Shown piece by piece: positions 37,160-46,009 of a stretch of 64,000 bases of DNA (the stretch's first letter is position 1; each line of letters starts with the position of its first letter). Under the pieces are notes generated by a model, which worked only from the letters and a program-made list of their open reading frames with translations, had not been told where the DNA came from and searched no databases. The DNA is from Rhizobium sp. (GTDB lineage Bacteria; Pseudomonadota; Alphaproteobacteria; Rhizobiales; Rhizobiaceae): assembly GCA_028290545.1 (NCBI GenBank), contig JAQGJP010000050.1, positions 45,787 to 109,786 of the forward strand, in the 5' to 3' direction. The translations under genes and the position numbers were made by a program.

Positions 37160-37830
37160 CGCGAGCCTTCGGACTTGTAGCGCTTTTCCAGCACGCTGAC
37201 GAACCGCACCATCGGCCAGAGGAAGATGATGTAGACGACGGCCGCGCCGATCAGCGGCGAGGGGTTGGCATAGAGCGCCTGCGCATCCTGGGCTTCCTTC
37301 AAGAGTTCCGGCAGGGCAACGGTCGAGGCGAGCGAGGTGTCCTTGAACATTGATACGCAATTGCTGGTCATCGGCGGTATGACGAGGCGGATCGCCTGCG
37401 GCAGCACGACCTTGCGAAGGGTAATCAGGAAGGGAAGTCCAAGCGCGGCCGCGGCTTCGAACTGGCCTTTCGGCACGCTCTCGATGCCGGAGCGGAACAC
37501 TTCCGCCGAATAGGCGGCCATGACGATGGAGAAGGCAAGCACCGCCGACGTCCAGGAGGAAAAGCGGATGCCGAGGAATGGCAGGGCGTAATAGATGAGG
37601 ATCAGCACCACCAGCACCGGCGTGGCGCGGAAGATGTCGATATAGCCGACCGTCAGCAAGCGGAAGGGCTTGGGCGCGTAAAGCCTGATGACGGCGATCA
37701 CCAGACCCACGGGCACCCCGACTCCGATGCTCATGAGGCCGAGCAGCAGCGTATTCCAGAGCCCCCGCAGCAGCGCCGGGATGCTGGACCACAGAACTTC
37801 AGAATTGAAGAAAGTGTCGATCAACGACAT
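37156..37830 (-). CDS. Amino-acid ABC transporter permease (HisM/GlnP family)
   Basis: 224 residues, five helices. N-terminal WNTLLLGLMSIGVGVPVGLVIAV and the EAA loop EAAAALGLPFLITLRKVVLPQAI define a polar amino-acid permease. The binding protein gene lies upstream in the same direction. Only one permease and no ATPase gene are in this cluster, so the ATPase must be supplied from elsewhere, and the permease probably works as a homodimer. Confidence 0.92.
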   Translation of the reverse strand: MSLIDTFFNSEVLWSSIPALLRGLWNTLLLGLMSIGVGVPVGLVIAVIRLYAPKPFRLLTVGYIDIFRATPVLVVLILIYYALPFLGIRFSSWTSAVLAFSIVMAAYSAEVFRSGIESVPKGQFEAAAALGLPFLITLRKVVLPQAIRLVIPPMTSNCVSMFKDTSLASTVALPELLKEAQDAQALYANPSPLIGAAVVYIIFLWPMVRFVSVLEKRYKSEGSR

Positions 37831-37971
37831 GGCCGCTCCTGATAAAAAAAGGCAAACCCATTCAGCCTTGAGCGACGAGCCTAGTGCGAGATGAGCAAAA
37901 TTGAAAATGGGTTATTTGGCTGAGATTGCCCTTGGGCTGCGCTTTTTTTATGGGAACCGAAGATGGATCTC

Positions 37972-38010
37972 CGCAAGCCGCCTTCTGGATTGACCAGAGG
38001 GCGACTTGCG
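37972..38010 (-). other. Long stem-loop between binding-protein and permease genes
   Basis: CGCAAG (37972-37977) pairs with CTTGCG (38005-38010), continued by GCCG/CGGC-type and CTGG/CCAG pairs. It forms an extended, slightly bulged hairpin on the transcript of the minus-strand operon. Likely an mRNA stabiliser or attenuator. Confidence 0.55.
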
Positions 38011-38065
38011 AAAAGAGTCTGCAACGGAAGCGCGCCTGAAAGGGCTCGCCACGCGTGCTAGCTGA

Positions 38066-38863
38066 TCAGCCCTTGGGGATCTTCATTTCCGTGACGGTCG
38101 AGGAACCGGCCGGCGCGTCCGAGCCGAACCACTTCTTGTGGATTGCAGCGAGTGTGCCATCCTTCTTCATTTCGCCGATCGCGTCAGAAAGCTTCTGCAG
38201 CAGCGGATGGTCCTTGGTCATCATCAGGCCATACTGCTCGCCCGTCTTGATGCGTTCCTTGACCGCGAAACCCTTCATCTTGGTGAACAGGTATTCCATG
38301 CCCGGAACATCGCTGACGACGCCATCGACGCGGCCAGCACCGAGATCGAGCATCACTTCCTGCTGCGAGTTGTAACCCTTGATTTCGGCAAAACCGTATT
38401 CGGCCTGGTGATCCTTCGCCCATTTCTCACCGGTCGAACCGGAAAGGACGCCGATGATCTTGCCTTTCAGGTCGGCGAGACCCTTGAGCGGGCTGTCTTG
38501 CTTGATGGCAACGCCCATGTCGGAATCATAGTAGGGCTGCGTGAAGGACTGCGAACCCAGCCGTTCCGGCGTGATGGTGATCGAGGAGATCGCCACGTCG
38601 ATACGGCCCGAGGTCGTGCCGGCAAACAGAGCCTGGAAGCCGTAATCGGCGATCTCGGTGGTCATGCCGATGCGCTTGGCAGCTTCGTTGACGATATCGA
38701 CCTCGAAGCCTTCGAAGGTGCCGCTTTCGTTCTTGAATTCGAAGGGCGGGTTGCTCGGGTAGGATCCGACATTCAGAACATCGGCGGCAAAAGCACTCAT
38801 GGCCGCGCTGGACATGCCGATTGCGGCAGCCAATGCGAGAAGATTGCGACGGGTCAGGCTCAT
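38066..38863 (-). CDS. Amino-acid ABC transporter substrate-binding protein
   Basis: 265 residues from MSLTRRNLLALAAAIGMSS (start at 38863; AGGGAGATAAAA in front). Signal peptide with twin arginines (SLTRRNLLA), cleavage near AFAAD. SBP family 3 motifs: GTFEGFEVDIVNEAAKRIG, SGRIDVAISSITITPER, IGVLSGSTGEKWA and the Asp-rich VDGVVSDVPGMEYL. The ligand is a polar amino acid or derivative; the pathway genes upstream suggest an unusual one. Confidence 0.9.
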   Translation of the reverse strand: MSLTRRNLLALAAAIGMSSAAMSAFAADVLNVGSYPSNPPFEFKNESGTFEGFEVDIVNEAAKRIGMTTEIADYGFQALFAGTTSGRIDVAISSITITPERLGSQSFTQPYYDSDMGVAIKQDSPLKGLADLKGKIIGVLSGSTGEKWAKDHQAEYGFAEIKGYNSQQEVMLDLGAGRVDGVVSDVPGMEYLFTKMKGFAVKERIKTGEQYGLMMTKDHPLLQKLSDAIGEMKKDGTLAAIHKKWFGSDAPAGSSTVTEMKIPKG

Positions 38864-38937
38864 TTTTATCTCCCTCTGGTTATTGTCCGCCGGGTTCGCA
38901 TCCCAGCAGGTCGTGCCGATCCGCGATGCGCGGATCG

Positions 38938-40146
38938 TCATTTCAAGGCGTCGACCATGCGGTCGAGCGCAGTTCTGATCTGTTCGATGTCGCGGAACAC
39001 GCACATCCGCATGAAGGCGCTGGACGACGCGCCGAACATATGCCCGGGCGCCAGGCCGACACGCGAGTTTTCCAGGATCATGGTGCAGGCGCGGCGGGCA
39101 TCCGGCTGTCCGGCCAACGCAAAGAAAGCGTACATGCCGCCGCGCGGTTTTTCCGGAAGAATGATGCCCGGGATCTGCGCCAATTTTTCATAGGCCAGAT
39201 CGAGCCCGGCCTTGATCTTCTCCCGGATCTCGGCGACCAGCCACTCACCATCATTCATGGCGGCGGCGGCACCTGCCTGGACGAAGCCGGCCGTGCCGCT
39301 ATTGGCATACTGGGTCATCGCGCCGAGCTGGTCTGCAACGCCGGTCGGATGGGTCAGCCAGCCGACCCGCCAGCCGGTCATTGCCCATGCTTTCGAAAAA
39401 CTGTTAATAGATATGACCCGGTCGCTGTCCTCGGCGATCTGCAGGATGGATGGTGCCGACCTGCCGTCGAAATAGAGCCGGTTATAGACCTCGTCGGAAA
39501 TGATCCAGACGCCGGTGCGGCGGCTGAAATCGAGCAACGCGGCCATTTCCTCGCGGCTTGCCGTCCAGCCGGTCGGATTGGAGGGGGTCGACAGGAAGAT
39601 CGCCCTCGTGCGCGCATCGCAGGCAGCAAACAGCTTGTCGAGATCCAGCCGCCAGTCGGTGTCGAAATCGAGCGACACGGCGCGTGGCTCGCCGCCGATC
39701 AGGTGGATGGCGTTATGGATATTGGGCCATTGCGGCGCGACGTAGACGACATTGGTGCCGGTATCGACCAGCAGGCTGAGCGCAAGATAGAGCGCCTGCA
39801 TGCCTCCGGGCGCCACTGTGCTCCGACTGATCGCGATGTGTCTACCATGCAGGTCTGACTGGTATTTCGACAGCGCCTCGTTGAGCGGCTGATAACCGCG
39901 CATATTGGGAATGTAGAAAGTCGTGCCCTCATCGAGCGCCCGCTTGGCGGCATCGCGGATGAAGGGCGGCGTGACGATATCGCCTTCGCCGAACCACAGC
40001 GGGATGACGTCGCCGAGTTCGCGGGCGCGCGCCGCCAGCAATGCGATATTCTCGGTGTGCAGATCGCGGATCTGGGCGCGAATGCCGTCATAGGCATAGC
40101 GCGCTTTCATTGCCTCCGGCGAGAAATCCAGTGACTGCAGGGACAA
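38938..40146 (-). CDS. PLP-dependent aminotransferase, class I/II
   Basis: 402 residues, fold-type I. LWFGEGDIVTPPFIRDAAK and STPSNPTGWTASREEM are substrate and cofactor loops; the PLP lysine is in INSFSKAWAMTGWRVGW; the carboxylate-binding Arg is near the C-terminus (MRMCVFRD). Probably takes the amino group from the imported compound or its product. Two bases separate it from the class-V gene, indicating one operon. Confidence 0.88.
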   Translation of the reverse strand: MSLQSLDFSPEAMKARYAYDGIRAQIRDLHTENIALLAARARELGDVIPLWFGEGDIVTPPFIRDAAKRALDEGTTFYIPNMRGYQPLNEALSKYQSDLHGRHIAISRSTVAPGGMQALYLALSLLVDTGTNVVYVAPQWPNIHNAIHLIGGEPRAVSLDFDTDWRLDLDKLFAACDARTRAIFLSTPSNPTGWTASREEMAALLDFSRRTGVWIISDEVYNRLYFDGRSAPSILQIAEDSDRVISINSFSKAWAMTGWRVGWLTHPTGVADQLGAMTQYANSGTAGFVQAGAAAAMNDGEWLVAEIREKIKAGLDLAYEKLAQIPGIILPEKPRGGMYAFFALAGQPDARRACTMILENSRVGLAPGHMFGASSSAFMRMCVFRDIEQIRTALDRMVDALK

Positions 40147-40148
40147 TC

Positions 40149-41456
40149 TCAGGCGCTCCTCTTGACGTTCTGCGTTTGCCTTGCCTTTTCTAGGATGTCT
40201 CCAAGCTCTTTGTCAAAGCGGGAGATTTCCTCGACCTTGTTGTAATGCACAAGCGAGACGCGGATGGCGCCGGTTTCCATGGTGAGGCCCAGCCGTTTCA
40301 TCAGCCGCGGGGCGAACATGTGGCCGTCGCGAATGCCGATGCGCCGCTTGCCCATTTCGGCGGCAACTTCCTGCGGGGTTATGCCGGGAATGGTAAAGCA
40401 GATGGTCGGTACGCGGCCGGTGAGCTTGTCCTCGTCGGAGATGCCATAAATGACCGCGCCATGGCGCTTCAGCACCGCAATCATTTCGCGGGAAAGACCG
40501 TGTTCGTAGTCGCGGATGGCGGCCATCGCGGCAACCAGGGCCTGGCGGCGGGAATGGCCTTCCCCTGCGAGAAAGCGGCGGCCGAGGGATTCGAGATAAT
40601 GGACGGCGGCGTTCATGCCGGCGACATTCTCATAGGTGAAGGTGCCGACCTCGATCTTGTACGGCGGCACGTCCGGAATGAAATCCTCCTTGAAGGTCGG
40701 CAGCTTGACGAGCGCGTCGTAGCGGCCCCAAAGGAAGCCCATATGCGGCGAGAAATTCTTGTAGCCGGAGCAGACGAGATAATCGCAATCCCAGGCCTGT
40801 ACGTCGATCAGCCCATGCGGGCCGTAATGGACGCAATCGAGGAACACCTCCGCTCCAGCGGCATGCGCCATCCGGCCGACGGTTTTGACATCGACGATCG
40901 TGCCGATCGAATGGGCAGTGACCGTGCAGGCAACGAGCCTTGTGTTGCTGTTGAGCAGCGGTTCCAGGTCTTCGGTATGCAGCGTGCCGTCTTCATGCAT
41001 CCGCCACCAGACGATCTTGGCGCCATCGGCTTCCAGCGCCATCCAGGTGGCGATATTGGCATCGTGGTCCATGTCGGTAACGACGATCTCATCGCGCTCG
41101 CCGAGCATTTTGGCAATGCCGAGGCTCACCAGACGGATGAAGGACGTGGCATTGAGGCCGAATGAAATCTCCTCCGGGCGATAGGCATTGACGAGCAGTC
41201 CGACGCTTTCGCGCGCCTCATCGAGATTGCGATCGACACCCTGGCTGTGCTGGTATTTGGCCATGCGCTGGACGTTGAAATCGATGAGGTGATTGGCAAC
41301 CGCATCGACCACGGTCTGTGGCACCTGCGACCCGCCGGCATTCTCAAGAAAGATGAAATCCCCGGCCTTCTGAATTGCCGGGAACAGGGCTCTGATCTCA
41401 TCGACCGGAAAATCGTTCCGCCCCGTAGCGATCGATTCAGTCTGAGTTGCACTCAT
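40149..41456 (-). CDS. Class-V aminotransferase-fold PLP enzyme (cysteine-desulfurase-like)
   Basis: 435 residues from ATG at 41456, six bases after [21 protein letters not shown] at the N-terminus, [24 protein letters not shown], and the PLP lysine in [16 protein letters not shown] place it in the SufS-like subfamily. The flexible Cys loop of true desulfurases is not evident (residues ~330-350), so a C-S lyase, kynureninase-like or epimerase reaction is more likely. Its partner enzymes suggest catabolism of a sulfur or N-containing amino-acid derivative. Confidence 0.82.
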   Translation of the reverse strand: MSATQTESIATGRNDFPVDEIRALFPAIQKAGDFIFLENAGGSQVPQTVVDAVANHLIDFNVQRMAKYQHSQGVDRNLDEARESVGLLVNAYRPEEISFGLNATSFIRLVSLGIAKMLGERDEIVVTDMDHDANIATWMALEADGAKIVWWRMHEDGTLHTEDLEPLLNSNTRLVACTVTAHSIGTIVDVKTVGRMAHAAGAEVFLDCVHYGPHGLIDVQAWDCDYLVCSGYKNFSPHMGFLWGRYDALVKLPTFKEDFIPDVPPYKIEVGTFTYENVAGMNAAVHYLESLGRRFLAGEGHSRRQALVAAMAAIRDYEHGLSREMIAVLKRHGAVIYGISDEDKLTGRVPTICFTIPGITPQEVAAEMGKRRIGIRDGHMFAPRLMKRLGLTMETGAIRVSLVHYNKVEEISRFDKELGDILEKARQTQNVKRSA

Positions 41457-41593
41457 TTTCATTCCTGCTTTTATCACCGGTCCATCGATGCGGACGGGTC
41501 GTTGTCGGTCCCGTTCCGGACGTGTTTGATTATTTGATCACAAGATATTTGAAAGTTCAACTATATTTTGGTGACCTGCGATCACAGCATGTT

Positions 41594-42274
41594 TCAGCAC
41601 AGTTCCTGCAACAGTTTCTGCGTCGCCTCGATATCGTCGACCATCAGCAATCCGGCCTTCTCCGCCTCGCCGGCGCGGAAGGCGTCGATCATTTCATAGT
41701 GATAGGTGGAATAGGGATGGATGATGCCGGCTTCGAGTTGCCGGGCGACGAGATCGGAAAGCATCCGCATATAGGGGCCGAAGCGCAGCCAGAGCGTTTC
41801 GATCAGCTGCAGGATCACCTCGGAGCCGGAGAGTTGGTAGATCGCGAAATGGAATTCCTGGTTCTTGCGCAGCATGTCATAGACCTTGCCGGACTTGCCG
41901 AGCCCCTCATGCTCCTCGGCGAGCAGCAGGCAGCGGTCGATATCGGCCGGCTTCATGCGCGGGATCGCACGTTCGGTCGCAAGACTTTCGAGCGTGATGC
42001 GCGCAAGGCAGAGGTCGTCGAGCCGTTCTCGGGATACCGGTGGCACCCGGGCCGAGCCGTTGCGGGCGATCTCGAGGCCGTTCTCGGCTGCCAGACGGCG
42101 CAGCGCCTCGCGCACCGGCATGTGGCTGGTGCCGAATTCGCCGGCCAGAGAGGCAATCGTGATGACCTGCGAGGGCTCGAACATGCCGCACATCAGCGCG
42201 TGGCGAAGCTGCTCGTAGACGCCGTCCTGCACCGTCATGCGCGAAGAGACTTTCGTTAGCCCTGCTTCATTCAC
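41594..42274 (-). CDS. GntR-family (FadR/FCD) transcriptional regulator
   Basis: 226 residues. N-terminal winged HTH (YEQLRHALMCGMFEPSQVI, LAGEFGTSHMPVREALRRL) and the all-helical FCD ligand domain with the metal-binding Asp/His set (ARITLESLATERA, NQEFHFAIYQLSG, HYEMIDAF). It lies inside the catabolic cluster between the class-V enzyme and the LLM enzyme and most likely controls both sides. Confidence 0.9.
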   Translation of the reverse strand: MNEAGLTKVSSRMTVQDGVYEQLRHALMCGMFEPSQVITIASLAGEFGTSHMPVREALRRLAAENGLEIARNGSARVPPVSRERLDDLCLARITLESLATERAIPRMKPADIDRCLLLAEEHEGLGKSGKVYDMLRKNQEFHFAIYQLSGSEVILQLIETLWLRFGPYMRMLSDLVARQLEAGIIHPYSTYHYEMIDAFRAGEAEKAGLLMVDDIEATQKLLQELC

Positions 42275-42319
42275 GTGCCGTTTTCCTTTACCATCTCCCT
42301 GCAGACTGGGTGTTTGCGA

Positions 42320-43405
42320 TCAATTTCTCAAGCCGGCCTTTTGCATCAGCGGCAGAACGCGATCGCAGAAGAATGGCAGTTCGTGGGTGTAGTTGACGAA
42401 GGACAGCGCGATCCCCGAATAGCCCTGATCGGCGATCGCGATCATCTCCTCGACGATCTTGTCCGGCGTGCCGACCAGTGGATAGCTGCCGGCGCCACCC
42501 GCAAACCGCTTGCGGTAGCGGTCATAGGCTTGCGGATCGTGCGACTGGGTGAATTCCTTCTTGCCGGCCATATGGATATCGACGGCGTCGTTGTCGGCCA
42601 TGGTCACGGCATAGCGCTCGTAATAATCTTCCGCCTCGGCTTGGGTCTCGCGGCAAACGACATGGCAGACGGTATAGACGCCGACGTTCCGGCCAAGCTT
42701 GTCGGCGCGGGAGCGGATGTCCTCGACATGCTTGCCGGCCGCTTCGATCTCGGTGAAAGTCGTAAACAGATAGTCGCAATTGGCGGCGGCGAAATCGCGG
42801 CCCGGTCCGCCGAAGGCGGCATTCATGGTGACGGGGCGGGGAGACTGCACGCTCGCCGGACGGCTGACGGCATTCTTCAGGGTATAGTAACTGCCGTCGA
42901 AATCGAATGGCTGCTCGGAGGCATAGGCCTGTTCGATGACGTGGATCCATTCCGCCGCCTGGTCATAACCCTTTTCGACCAAGGGTACGCCAAACATGGA
43001 AAACTCCTTCGGGTTCCAGCCGCAGACGATGTTCAGCCCGGCGCGGCCGTGGCTGACATGGTCGACCGTGGCCAGTGCCTTGGCAGCATAGAGCGGATGG
43101 ACGAGCGGCACATGCACGGTCATGAAAATGCCGATCTGACTGGTCGAAGCGGCCAGCGCCGCCGCCCAGGTGAAGGTCTCGAACGACCATTCGCGCACGT
43201 GGTTCTTGCCGCCGAAACCCGCCCAGCGGGCGATCGGCAGGAAGAATTCAAGGCCGGCCCGGTCGGCGATCTGCGCGGCGGTGAGATTGTCATCCCAGCC
43301 GGCTTTCCAGCGTTCGGGAACATCGGAGATCGTCAGCCCGCCGTCGGCGTTGGATGAGAAAACACCGAGTTTCAGCCGGTTCGGTCCCCTGAGCGGATGC
43401 GTCAT
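42320..43405 (-). CDS. LLM flavin-dependent monooxygenase (RutA/SsuD-like)
   Basis: 361 residues from ATG at 43405 (GGAGGAACA upstream; an earlier ATG in the frame lacks spacing). Family features: LKLGVFSSNADGGLTIS, ARWAGFGGKNHVREWSFETF, VHVPLVHPLYAAKALATVDH, GRAGLNIVCGWNPKEF. Closest in plan to RutA pyrimidine oxygenase and alkanesulfonate monooxygenases. Needs FMNH2 from a reductase not encoded here. Likely performs the oxidative cleavage step of the cluster's pathway. Confidence 0.87.
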   Translation of the reverse strand: MTHPLRGPNRLKLGVFSSNADGGLTISDVPERWKAGWDDNLTAAQIADRAGLEFFLPIARWAGFGGKNHVREWSFETFTWAAALAASTSQIGIFMTVHVPLVHPLYAAKALATVDHVSHGRAGLNIVCGWNPKEFSMFGVPLVEKGYDQAAEWIHVIEQAYASEQPFDFDGSYYTLKNAVSRPASVQSPRPVTMNAAFGGPGRDFAAANCDYLFTTFTEIEAAGKHVEDIRSRADKLGRNVGVYTVCHVVCRETQAEAEDYYERYAVTMADNDAVDIHMAGKKEFTQSHDPQAYDRYRKRFAGGAGSYPLVGTPDKIVEEMIAIADQGYSGIALSFVNYTHELPFFCDRVLPLMQKAGLRN

Positions 43406-43545
43406 TGTTCCTCCTGTCACGTTGCTCCCTTCCGGCGGTTGACCCGCGCTTGATCATTTGAGCAGAATATTGGTATTGCAGTGAGAAATTATTTCAAGCC
43501 TATAATTTTATCCGCTAACAACGGACAGGTTCGCGAGGAAGCAGC

Positions 43546-44310
43546 ATGCAGGATTTTCGTCGGAAGTGCACAGGCGGCGATACGATGATCGGCACGTTCG
43601 CGGCCATTCCGCACCCCGTGGCGATCGAGGTGACGGCAGCCGCCGGCGTCGATTTCCTCTGCATCGACTGGGAGCATGCGCAGATCAGCCGGGAGCGGAT
43701 CGAGGATCTGGTCCGCGCCGCCGACGTGCACCGCGTGCCGGCGATGGTGCGGGTACCGGGCCATGCGCCGGAATCAATCGCCGCCGTGCTCGATGCCGGT
43801 GCCGCGGGCGTGTTGGTGCCGAGGGTCTCGACTGCGGAACAGGCGCGGGCAGCCGTGCAGGCGACGCGCTATCCGCCGATCGGGGCACGTGGCGTCGGGC
43901 CGGGCAGGGCGGCGGCCTATGGCTATAGGATTCCGAATTATCTGGCCGAAGCCAATGAAAACCTGCTGCTCGCCATTCAGGTCGAGACCGCCGAGGGGCT
44001 TGCCAATATCCAAGCGATATCAGCGGTCGAGGGCGTCGATGTGATCTTCATCGGTCCCGGAGACCTCTCCGTTTCGATCGATGCGATGGGACCTGCGGGC
44101 GCGGAAAAGCTGAATGCCGCGATCGAAGCCATTGCCGATGCGGCAAAGAGGGCGGGGCGCACGGTCGGCATCTTCAGACCATCTCCCGACGATATCGGCA
44201 AATGGGTCAAGTCCGGTATAAATTTCTTCATTCTCGCCAGCGACACGATGTTCCTCGGCGCGAGCGTCGCGGCTGGTGTGGCGGCGGCGAAGGAAAATGC
44301 TCAGCGCTGA
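43546..44310 (+). CDS. HpcH/HpaI-family aldolase
   Basis: 254 residues. Class-II pyruvate aldolase family: GTFAAIPHPVAIEVTAAAG, the metal/base pair in FLCIDWEHAQISRERIEDLV, VPRVSTAEQARAAVQATRYPP, QVETAEGLANI and FIGPGDLSVSI. It cleaves 2-keto-4-hydroxy acids to pyruvate and an aldehyde. Divergent from the catabolic cluster and perhaps its final step. Ends in a 10-bp overlap with the convergent flavoprotein gene. A TATAAT at 43501 lies 40 bp upstream. Confidence 0.9.
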   Translation: MQDFRRKCTGGDTMIGTFAAIPHPVAIEVTAAAGVDFLCIDWEHAQISRERIEDLVRAADVHRVPAMVRVPGHAPESIAAVLDAGAAGVLVPRVSTAEQARAAVQATRYPPIGARGVGPGRAAAYGYRIPNYLAEANENLLLAIQVETAEGLANIQAISAVEGVDVIFIGPGDLSVSIDAMGPAGAEKLNAAIEAIADAAKRAGRTVGIFRPSPDDIGKWVKSGINFFILASDTMFLGASVAAGVAAAKENAQR

Positions 44311-45509
44311 TCGAGCCACGCTTCGATGCCCTTGGCCGCGGCGCGCCCGGTGGCGAGGCAGGCGGTGAGCAGATAGCCGCCGGTCGGCGCTTCCCAATCG
44401 AGCATTTCACCGGCGACGAAAATGCCTGGCAGGGCCTTCAGCATGTATTGGTCGTCGACATCATGCCATGCGATGCCGCCCGCCGAAGAAATAGCTTCCG
44501 CGATCGGGCGGGGCCGGAGAACCGGGATCGGCAATGCCTTGATCAGGCGGGCAAGCCGCGTCGGATCGGCGAAATGGTCTTCGCCGAGTTCGCGCAACAA
44601 AGCCGCCTTGACGCCTTCGATGCCTGCGCCCTTGCGCAGGCGACTGGAGAGGCTCGCCTTGCTGCCTTGCCGGGCAAGATCGCTTGCGAGGCGTTCTGCC
44701 TTGCGTCCCGGCATCAGGTCGACGGTGAGCCGGGCTTTGCCATCGGCTGACAAGCTGTCGCGCAGATTGGCCGCATGCGCGTAGACCAGGCTGCCCTCGA
44801 TGCCATGTTTCGAAATCACGAACTCGCCTGGGAAGGTGCCGGCGTCGGTTGTCGCGGTCACGGATTTGACCGGCGCGCCGGCAAATCGGTCGCGAAAGAC
44901 ATCGCTCCAGTCGACATCGAAACCGCAATTGGCGGGCCTGAAGGCGTTGATCTCGACGCTTTTTTCCAGCAGCCACGGCACCCACGCTGCATCCGCGCCA
45001 AGCCTTGGCCAGCTGGCCCCGCCGAGTGCAAGCAATGCCGCATCCGGCCGGACGATCGTTTGCCCTTCAGGTGTGTCAAAGGCATAGCCATCGTCGCTGA
45101 AACCGGTCCAGCGGTGGCGCCTGAGGATACTGACGCCTTGCGCTTCGAGACGCGCCAGCCACGCGCGCAGCAGCGGAGAGGCTTTCATCACTCTGGGGAA
45201 GACACGGCCCGAGGAGCCGACGAATGTCTCCGTGCCGAGGCCCATCGCCCATTCACGGATGTCACCTGGCGTCATGGCATCGAGAGCAGGGCGCAGATGT
45301 TCGGACGCCGCGCCGAAACGGGTGGCGAAGCGCGCAGTGTCTTCCGAATGGGTGATGTTCAGTCCCGACTTGCCGGCCAGCAGGAATTTCCGGCCGACCG
45401 TGGGCATGGACTCATAGACGGTCACCGAATGGCCGCTTCCAGACAGCATTTCCGCCGCCATCAGCCCCGCTGGCCCGCCGCCGATGATCGCGATTTGTCG
45501 TGTTTTCAT
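44301..45509 (-). CDS. TIGR03862-type FAD-dependent oxidoreductase (BaiN/HI0933-like)
   Basis: 402 residues. FAD-binding start IAIIGGGPAGLMAAEML, then KFLLAGKSGLNITHSE, GSSGRVFPRVMKA, LALGGASWPRLGADAAW, and the C-terminal FVAGEMLDWEAPTGGYLLTAC. Uncharacterised flavoprotein family with a possible thiol or steroid-like reductase role. Solitary gene; C-terminus overlaps the convergent aldolase by 10 bp. Confidence 0.87.
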   Translation of the reverse strand: MKTRQIAIIGGGPAGLMAAEMLSGSGHSVTVYESMPTVGRKFLLAGKSGLNITHSEDTARFATRFGAASEHLRPALDAMTPGDIREWAMGLGTETFVGSSGRVFPRVMKASPLLRAWLARLEAQGVSILRRHRWTGFSDDGYAFDTPEGQTIVRPDAALLALGGASWPRLGADAAWVPWLLEKSVEINAFRPANCGFDVDWSDVFRDRFAGAPVKSVTATTDAGTFPGEFVISKHGIEGSLVYAHAANLRDSLSADGKARLTVDLMPGRKAERLASDLARQGSKASLSSRLRKGAGIEGVKAALLRELGEDHFADPTRLARLIKALPIPVLRPRPIAEAISSAGGIAWHDVDDQYMLKALPGIFVAGEMLDWEAPTGGYLLTACLATGRAAAKGIEAWLDQR

Positions 45510-45533
45510 CCACTGATTTGCTGGTGAGATCTT

Positions 45534-45824
45534 CTATTTCGTCCGGCTGAGACGCTTATGGTTTGCACGCACCACTTTGCTATATTTCGCGATCGAGCTT
45601 CTGCTGACGGAATCGAGGGATTTTCCCGAGGCCAGCGCAAACGAATTCTCAATCGCGAGGCTGCTCGCCGTCTGGATTTTCTCGCTGATCATCAGATGGG
45701 CTTCCGCCATGGCTTTAGAATCGCCGGTGGCGAGATGCATCATGCGCATGCCAATGACCATGTTCGATTCGAAGGCGAGTCGCGACAGGTCCATGAACAT
45801 GGAGAAGGGCGATGATTGTGTCAT
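45534..45824 (-). CDS. 96-aa hypothetical protein, phasin-like
   Basis: Helical, amphipathic and Met/Ala-rich (MFMDLSRLAFESNMVIG, AMAEAHLMISEKIQTASSLA), with a basic C-terminus (RANHKRLSRTK). The composition resembles short phasin-like proteins that coat polyhydroxyalkanoate granules, but the resemblance is weak. It lies 24 bp upstream of the flavoprotein gene on the same strand. Confidence 0.65.
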   Translation of the reverse strand: MTQSSPFSMFMDLSRLAFESNMVIGMRMMHLATGDSKAMAEAHLMISEKIQTASSLAIENSFALASGKSLDSVSRSSIAKYSKVVRANHKRLSRTK

Positions 45825-45941
45825 GAAATATTCCCTCGTCAGGTTTGGACCGCACCAATATTATCCGCGCCAAATCTGAACGTTTTGTATTGAAAGCAGT
45901 TCCGTCAAGCGTTCGTGATCATATTGGCCGATTAAAAGCAA

Positions 45942-45970
45942 TTGTCATCCGCCAGTTCCGACCATAATGC
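45942..45970 (+). promoter_or_regulatory. Candidate cfa promoter
   Basis: TTGTCA (45942-45947), 17 bp, TAATGC (45965-45970), 40 bp before the cfa start. Good spacing, moderate boxes. Confidence 0.45.
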
Positions 45971-46009
45971 TCTCGGTTGAGACAATTGCCAGAGAACAGA
46001 GGTTTTTGA

